NCBI GenBank assembly: GCA_023432235.1
Contig: JAEYUX010000178.1
Span: 1 to 9,362 of the forward strand
DNA length: 9,362 nucleotides
Origin: Actinomycetes bacterium
GTDB lineage: Bacteria > Actinomycetota > Actinomycetes > Actinomycetales > Demequinaceae
Direction of reading: 5' to 3'
The notes below the pieces were generated by a model. It was not told the origin of the DNA. It was given only the letters and a program-made list of their open reading frames with translations, and searched no databases. Position numbers and translations under genes: made by a program. Position 1 is the stretch's first letter. Each line of letters begins with the position of its first letter. Below, piece after piece: positions 6,386 to 9,362 of this stretch.

Positions 6386-7853
6386 CGAAACCGAGGAGTT
6401 TGGCATCCCGGCTCCGTCCGATGCGCCCGAAAGCCTGGACGCCATTCGCGAAGCAGCGCTCCGTGCGGGCCTTGAGTCGTATGAGCTGAGCGAAGAGGAC
6501 CTGCTCGCACTCGAGGGCCCTGTTGCCGAACAGCAAGAGGCGTTGCCTGTCCTCGCGATTGTGGGCCGCCCGAACGTCGGCAAGTCGACACTCGTCAACC
6601 GCATTGTGGGCCGCCGAGTCGCCGTTGTGGAGGACACCCCTGGAGTGACTCGTGACCGTGTTACCTACCGCGCCGAGTGGGCGGGACGTGACTTTCTCCT
6701 CATGGACACCGGGGGCTGGGAGCACAACGTCAGCGGTATTGACCTTTCGGTCGCACAAGCGGCGGAAGCGGCGATGGATATCGCAGACGCGCTGATGTTT
6801 GTGGTCGACGCGACTGTGGGCGCGACGTCGACGGACGAGCAAGTGGTCAAACTGCTTCGCAAGACCAAGAAGCCCGTCCTCCTCGTCGCGAACAAGGTCG
6901 ATGGTCCTCAGGGCGAGATTGAGGCCGCAGCGCTGTGGAATCTGGGACTAGGGGAGCCCTTCCCGGTGTCCGCACTTCACGGGCGCGGCACCGGCGACAT
7001 GCTCGATGCCGCCCTTGCAATGCTCCCCACTGAGATGCCGATGGTGGACGATGAGGGTGCGCCGCGCAGGATCGCACTCGTGGGGCGTCCAAACGTTGGT
7101 AAGTCGTCGCTCCTTAACCGCCTTGCGGGGAGCGAGCGCGTTGTCGTGAACGAACTTGCTGGCACCACCCGTGATCCAGTCGACGAGCTCATCACCATCG
7201 AGGACGAACCCTTCACGTTCATTGATACTGCAGGCATCCGCAGGAGGGTCCACCTCACACGTGGCGCTGACTACTACGCGTCGCTTCGTTCCGCCGCGGC
7301 GATCGAACGTGCTGAGCTTGCGCTCGTGCTCGTCGATGCCTCGACGCCGCTCACTGAACAAGACCTCCGCATCCTGTCGGACGTGATTGCCGCCGGTCGC
7401 GCGCTTGTCATCGTCGTCAATAAGTGGGATCTCGTGGGTGAGGACGAACGCTTCCTCTTTGAACGCTCCTGGGACAAGGAGCTCACGCACCTCACGTGGG
7501 CACCGCGCGTCAACCTCTCGGCGTTGACTGGATGGCACACCAACCGGCTCAAGCGCGCGATGGATGTCGCGCTCACCAACTGGGATCGCCGAATCTCGAC
7601 GGGGAAGCTCAACACGTTCCTCGGAGAACTCGTTGCGGAACATCCCCACCCCGTGCGCGGCGGCCGGCAACCCAAGATTCTCTTCGCGACTCAGGCAGGC
7701 ACCTGTCCGCCCACGTTCGTCTTGTTCACCACGGGATTCCTCGACCCGCAATACCGCCGCTTCATTGAGCGCCGTCTGCGCGAGACGTTCGAATTCACCG
7801 GAACGCCCATTCACATCAACGTGCGGGTGCGCGACAAGCGCGGACGTAAGTAG
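6378..7853 (+). CDS. der: Ribosome biogenesis double GTPase Der (EngA)
   Basis: A 491-residue Der with two tandem GTPase domains and a KH-like C-terminal domain; it acts in maturation of the 50S ribosomal subunit. First domain: G1 GRPNVGKST (63-71), G2 region DTPGVTRDRV (86-95), G3 DTGG (110-113), G4 NKVD (172-175) and G5 SAL (198-200). Second domain: G1 GRPNVGKSS (236-244), G2 region AGTTRDPVDE (261-270), G3 DTAG (283-286), G4 NKWD (348-351) and SAL (381-383). The KH-like part covers about 400-490 and ends in a basic tail (VRVRDKRGRK). About 57 residues, largely acidic, precede the first strand; E. coli Der begins almost at the G domain, but actinobacterial forms often carry such an extension. 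The open frame runs back to 6204, but the residues before the ATG at 6378 are out-of-frame plsC. It overlaps the plsC end by 8 nt and is the last gene before the terminator. Confidence 0.96.
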   Translation: MNDETEEFGIPAPSDAPESLDAIREAALRAGLESYELSEEDLLALEGPVAEQQEALPVLAIVGRPNVGKSTLVNRIVGRRVAVVEDTPGVTRDRVTYRAEWAGRDFLLMDTGGWEHNVSGIDLSVAQAAEAAMDIADALMFVVDATVGATSTDEQVVKLLRKTKKPVLLVANKVDGPQGEIEAAALWNLGLGEPFPVSALHGRGTGDMLDAALAMLPTEMPMVDDEGAPRRIALVGRPNVGKSSLLNRLAGSERVVVNELAGTTRDPVDELITIEDEPFTFIDTAGIRRRVHLTRGADYYASLRSAAAIERAELALVLVDASTPLTEQDLRILSDVIAAGRALVIVVNKWDLVGEDERFLFERSWDKELTHLTWAPRVNLSALTGWHTNRLKRAMDVALTNWDRRISTGKLNTFLGELVAEHPHPVRGGRQPKILFATQAGTCPPTFVLFTTGFLDPQYRRFIERRLRETFEFTGTPIHINVRVRDKRGRK

Positions 7854-7866
7854 CTGACAAAGACAG

Positions 7867-7899
7867 AGCCGCCTCCGCCGTTGTTCGGCGGAGGTGGCT
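7867..7899. terminator. Bidirectional transcription terminator hairpin between der and ppdK
   Basis: A 13-bp stem (7867-7879 with 7887-7899, one G-U wobble on the plus strand) closes a 7-nt loop. It lies in the 67-nt gap between the convergent der and ppdK genes, 13 nt after the der stop. The plus-strand side continues TTCGCATC, with little U tract. On the minus strand the stem is followed by CTGTCTTTGTC, more like an intrinsic terminator. Its position suggests it serves both genes, as GC-rich hairpins with poor U tracts often do in actinobacteria. Confidence 0.8.
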
Positions 7900-7920
7900 T
7901 CGCATCCGTATGGGCTGTTG

Positions 7921-9362
7921 CTAGCGCGTGTCTGATTGGCTGCCAGCGACGGATGCGCGGCCAGCTTCAAGCCTGGCCACCGGGATACGGAACGGTGAGC
8001 ACGAGATGTAGTCGAGGCCTACACCATTGAAGAAGTGGATGGAGTCGGGATCGCCGCCGTGCTCACCGCACACGCCCAACCGCAAATCAGGTCGTGTCGA
8101 CCGCCCGCGCTCCACCGCGATGCTGACAAGCTCACCGACGCCTTGAACGTCGATGGACTCGAACGGCGACACATTGAAGACGCCCTTATCGGTGTACGGG
8201 TTGAAGAACGCGCCCTCCACGTCGTCACGTGAGAATCCCCACGTGGTCTGTGTGAGGTCATTCGTGCCAAAGGAGAAGAACTCGGCCACGTCCGCCATGC
8301 GGTCGGCGGTGAGGGCCGCTCGAGGCAGCTCGATCATGGCACCCACCGGGATGTGAAGGTCGACACCTTGCTCCGCCGCGACGTCGGCAAGAATGCGCTC
8401 CGCCTCATCGCGAATGAGGTGAAGCTCCATGACCGACGCAGCGAGCGGGATCATGATCTCGGCATGAGGGTCTGCGCCTGCCTTGAGGCGTGCGGCATGG
8501 GCCTCGGCGATTGCGCGAATCTGGAGAGCGAAGAGCCCGGGAATGACGATTCCTAAGCGCACACCTCGCAGGCCCAACATCGGGTTTGCCTCGTGCATGC
8601 GCCTCACTGCAGTGAGAAGGGTCTTGTCACGTTCGGCGTCGTCCCCAACGTTGCCTCGTTCTGAATCGAGTGCGACCTTCACCGAAAGCTCGGTGAGGTC
8701 GGGCAAGAACTCGTGCAGCGGCGGGTCGATGAGCCGGATGGTGACAGGAAGGCCGTCCATCTCTTCGAGGATGTGCGTGAAATCGTCACGTTGAAGAGGA
8801 AGGAGGGCATCAAGAGCAGCCTGACGTTGTTCATCGTCCTCAGCGAGGATGAGGTGTTCGATGAGCACACGCCTGTCACCCAAGAACATGTGTTCGGTCC
8901 GGCACAGACCGATTCCTTGCCCACCCCAACGGCGTGCTCGGTGGGCATCCTCGGGCGTGTCAGCGTTCGCGTACACCTCGAGGCGCCGCGTCCTGTCGGC
9001 ATGAGTGAGGATCGCGTGAACGGCGTTGACGAGTTCGTGGGTGTCGACGTCGTCCACCGGAATGTCGGCCAGAGCGGCGTCGAGGCCATCTTCGAGATAT
9101 CGGACCACCGGTGACGAGACAACGGCGACATCGCCTAAGAAGATTTCGCCAGTTGAGCCATCGATCGCGATGACCTCGCCTTCCTTCACCACCTTCTTGC
9201 CCACGGTGAACTGGCAGGCCTGAGCGTCGACGTCAAGAGCGTCGGCGCCCACCACGCAGGTGGTGCCCATACCGCGCGCGACCACTGCTGCGTGTGAGGT
9301 CTTGCCACCGCGCGACGTGAGGACACCGACGGCCGCCATCATGCCGCCGAGATCATCGGGGT
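7921..9362 (-). CDS. ppdK: Pyruvate, phosphate dikinase, C-terminal half (5' end cut off by window)
   Basis: The frame is open to the right edge, so the N-terminal ATP-grasp part (roughly 400 residues of ~880) is missing. Counting from the internal ATG at 9342, six in-frame codons inside the edge, the swivelling domain carries the phosphohistidine in GGKTSHAAVVARGMG (His17). The PEP/pyruvate TIM barrel follows from about residue 95, with Arg148 (GLCRTEHMF), Arg203 (IRLIDPPLHEF), Glu338 (MIELPRAAL), Asn361-Asp362 (FGTNDLTQTTWGFSRDD) and catalytic Cys425 (CGEHGGDP). The TTWGFSRDD and SCSPFRIPVARL stretches and the Cys context distinguish it from PEP synthase and PTS enzyme I. The enzyme interconverts pyruvate + ATP + Pi and PEP + AMP + PPi; direction in vivo cannot be told. 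All catalytic residues of this half are intact. It converges on der across a shared terminator. Confidence 0.95.
   Translation of the reverse strand, partial: PDDLGGMMAAVGVLTSRGGKTSHAAVVARGMGTTCVVGADALDVDAQACQFTVGKKVVKEGEVIAIDGSTGEIFLGDVAVVSSPVVRYLEDGLDAALADIPVDDVDTHELVNAVHAILTHADRTRRLEVYANADTPEDAHRARRWGGQGIGLCRTEHMFLGDRRVLIEHLILAEDDEQRQAALDALLPLQRDDFTHILEEMDGLPVTIRLIDPPLHEFLPDLTELSVKVALDSERGNVGDDAERDKTLLTAVRRMHEANPMLGLRGVRLGIVIPGLFALQIRAIAEAHAARLKAGADPHAEIMIPLAASVMELHLIRDEAERILADVAAEQGVDLHIPVGAMIELPRAALTADRMADVAEFFSFGTNDLTQTTWGFSRDDVEGAFFNPYTDKGVFNVSPFESIDVQGVGELVSIAVERGRSTRPDLRLGVCGEHGGDPDSIHFFNGVGLDYISCSPFRIPVARLEAGRASVAGSQSDTR

Noticed and set aside
1..9362. Search by eye for insertion sequences, phage genes, toxin-antitoxin pairs, CRISPR repeats, tRNAs and riboswitches
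   Set aside because: None seen. The recombinase at the left edge is a housekeeping XerD by motifs and context, not a phage integrase, and gene density leaves no unexplained space.

Overview
The window is a compact, GC-rich stretch of bacterial chromosome. Gene order, frequent GTG starts, stop/start overlaps and two leaderless-type promoters point to an actinobacterium (Actinomycetia). A member of Micrococcales or a relative is my best guess, but the sequence does not fix the family. The order xerD – parA – scpA – scpB – rluB – (aroH – tyrA) – cmk – plsC – der is the well-known actinobacterial chromosome-maintenance and housekeeping cluster. Mycobacteria have a similar layout without the aroH–tyrA pair.

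Layout: (1) 2-616, the 3' two thirds of a tyrosine recombinase (XerD type), cut by the left edge. (2) 645-2840, an orphan ParA-family ATPase followed almost without gap by scpA and scpB, the two non-SMC subunits of bacterial condensin. (3) 2840-3589, rluB, a 23S rRNA pseudouridine synthase overlapping scpB by one base. (4) 3629-5043, a tyrosine-biosynthesis pair: AroH-type chorismate mutase, then prephenate dehydrogenase with an ACT domain. (5) 5040-7853, cytidylate kinase, a PlsC-type acyltransferase and the double GTPase Der. (6) 7867-7899, a strong hairpin that probably ends transcription from both sides. (7) 7921-9362 on the minus strand, the C-terminal half of pyruvate, phosphate dikinase, cut by the right edge.

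All plus-strand genes after xerD look like one or two long operons. Every junction from parA to der is an overlap or a 1-nt gap, except rluB/aroH, where 39 nt carry a promoter-like site. parA and aroH, the only two genes with a real upstream gap, each have a TANNNT hexamer exactly 6 nt before the start codon. This is the geometry of actinobacterial leaderless transcripts and suggests two transcription units: parA-scpA-scpB-rluB and aroH-tyrA-cmk-plsC-der. Functionally, xerD, parA and scpAB serve chromosome resolution, segregation and condensation; rluB and der serve the large ribosomal subunit; aroH-tyrA make 4-hydroxyphenylpyruvate; cmk feeds CTP/dCTP pools; plsC makes phosphatidate.

I found no mobile element, CRISPR array, RNA gene or clearly new system. 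No stretch above 300 bases lacks a gene. The observations below are modest.
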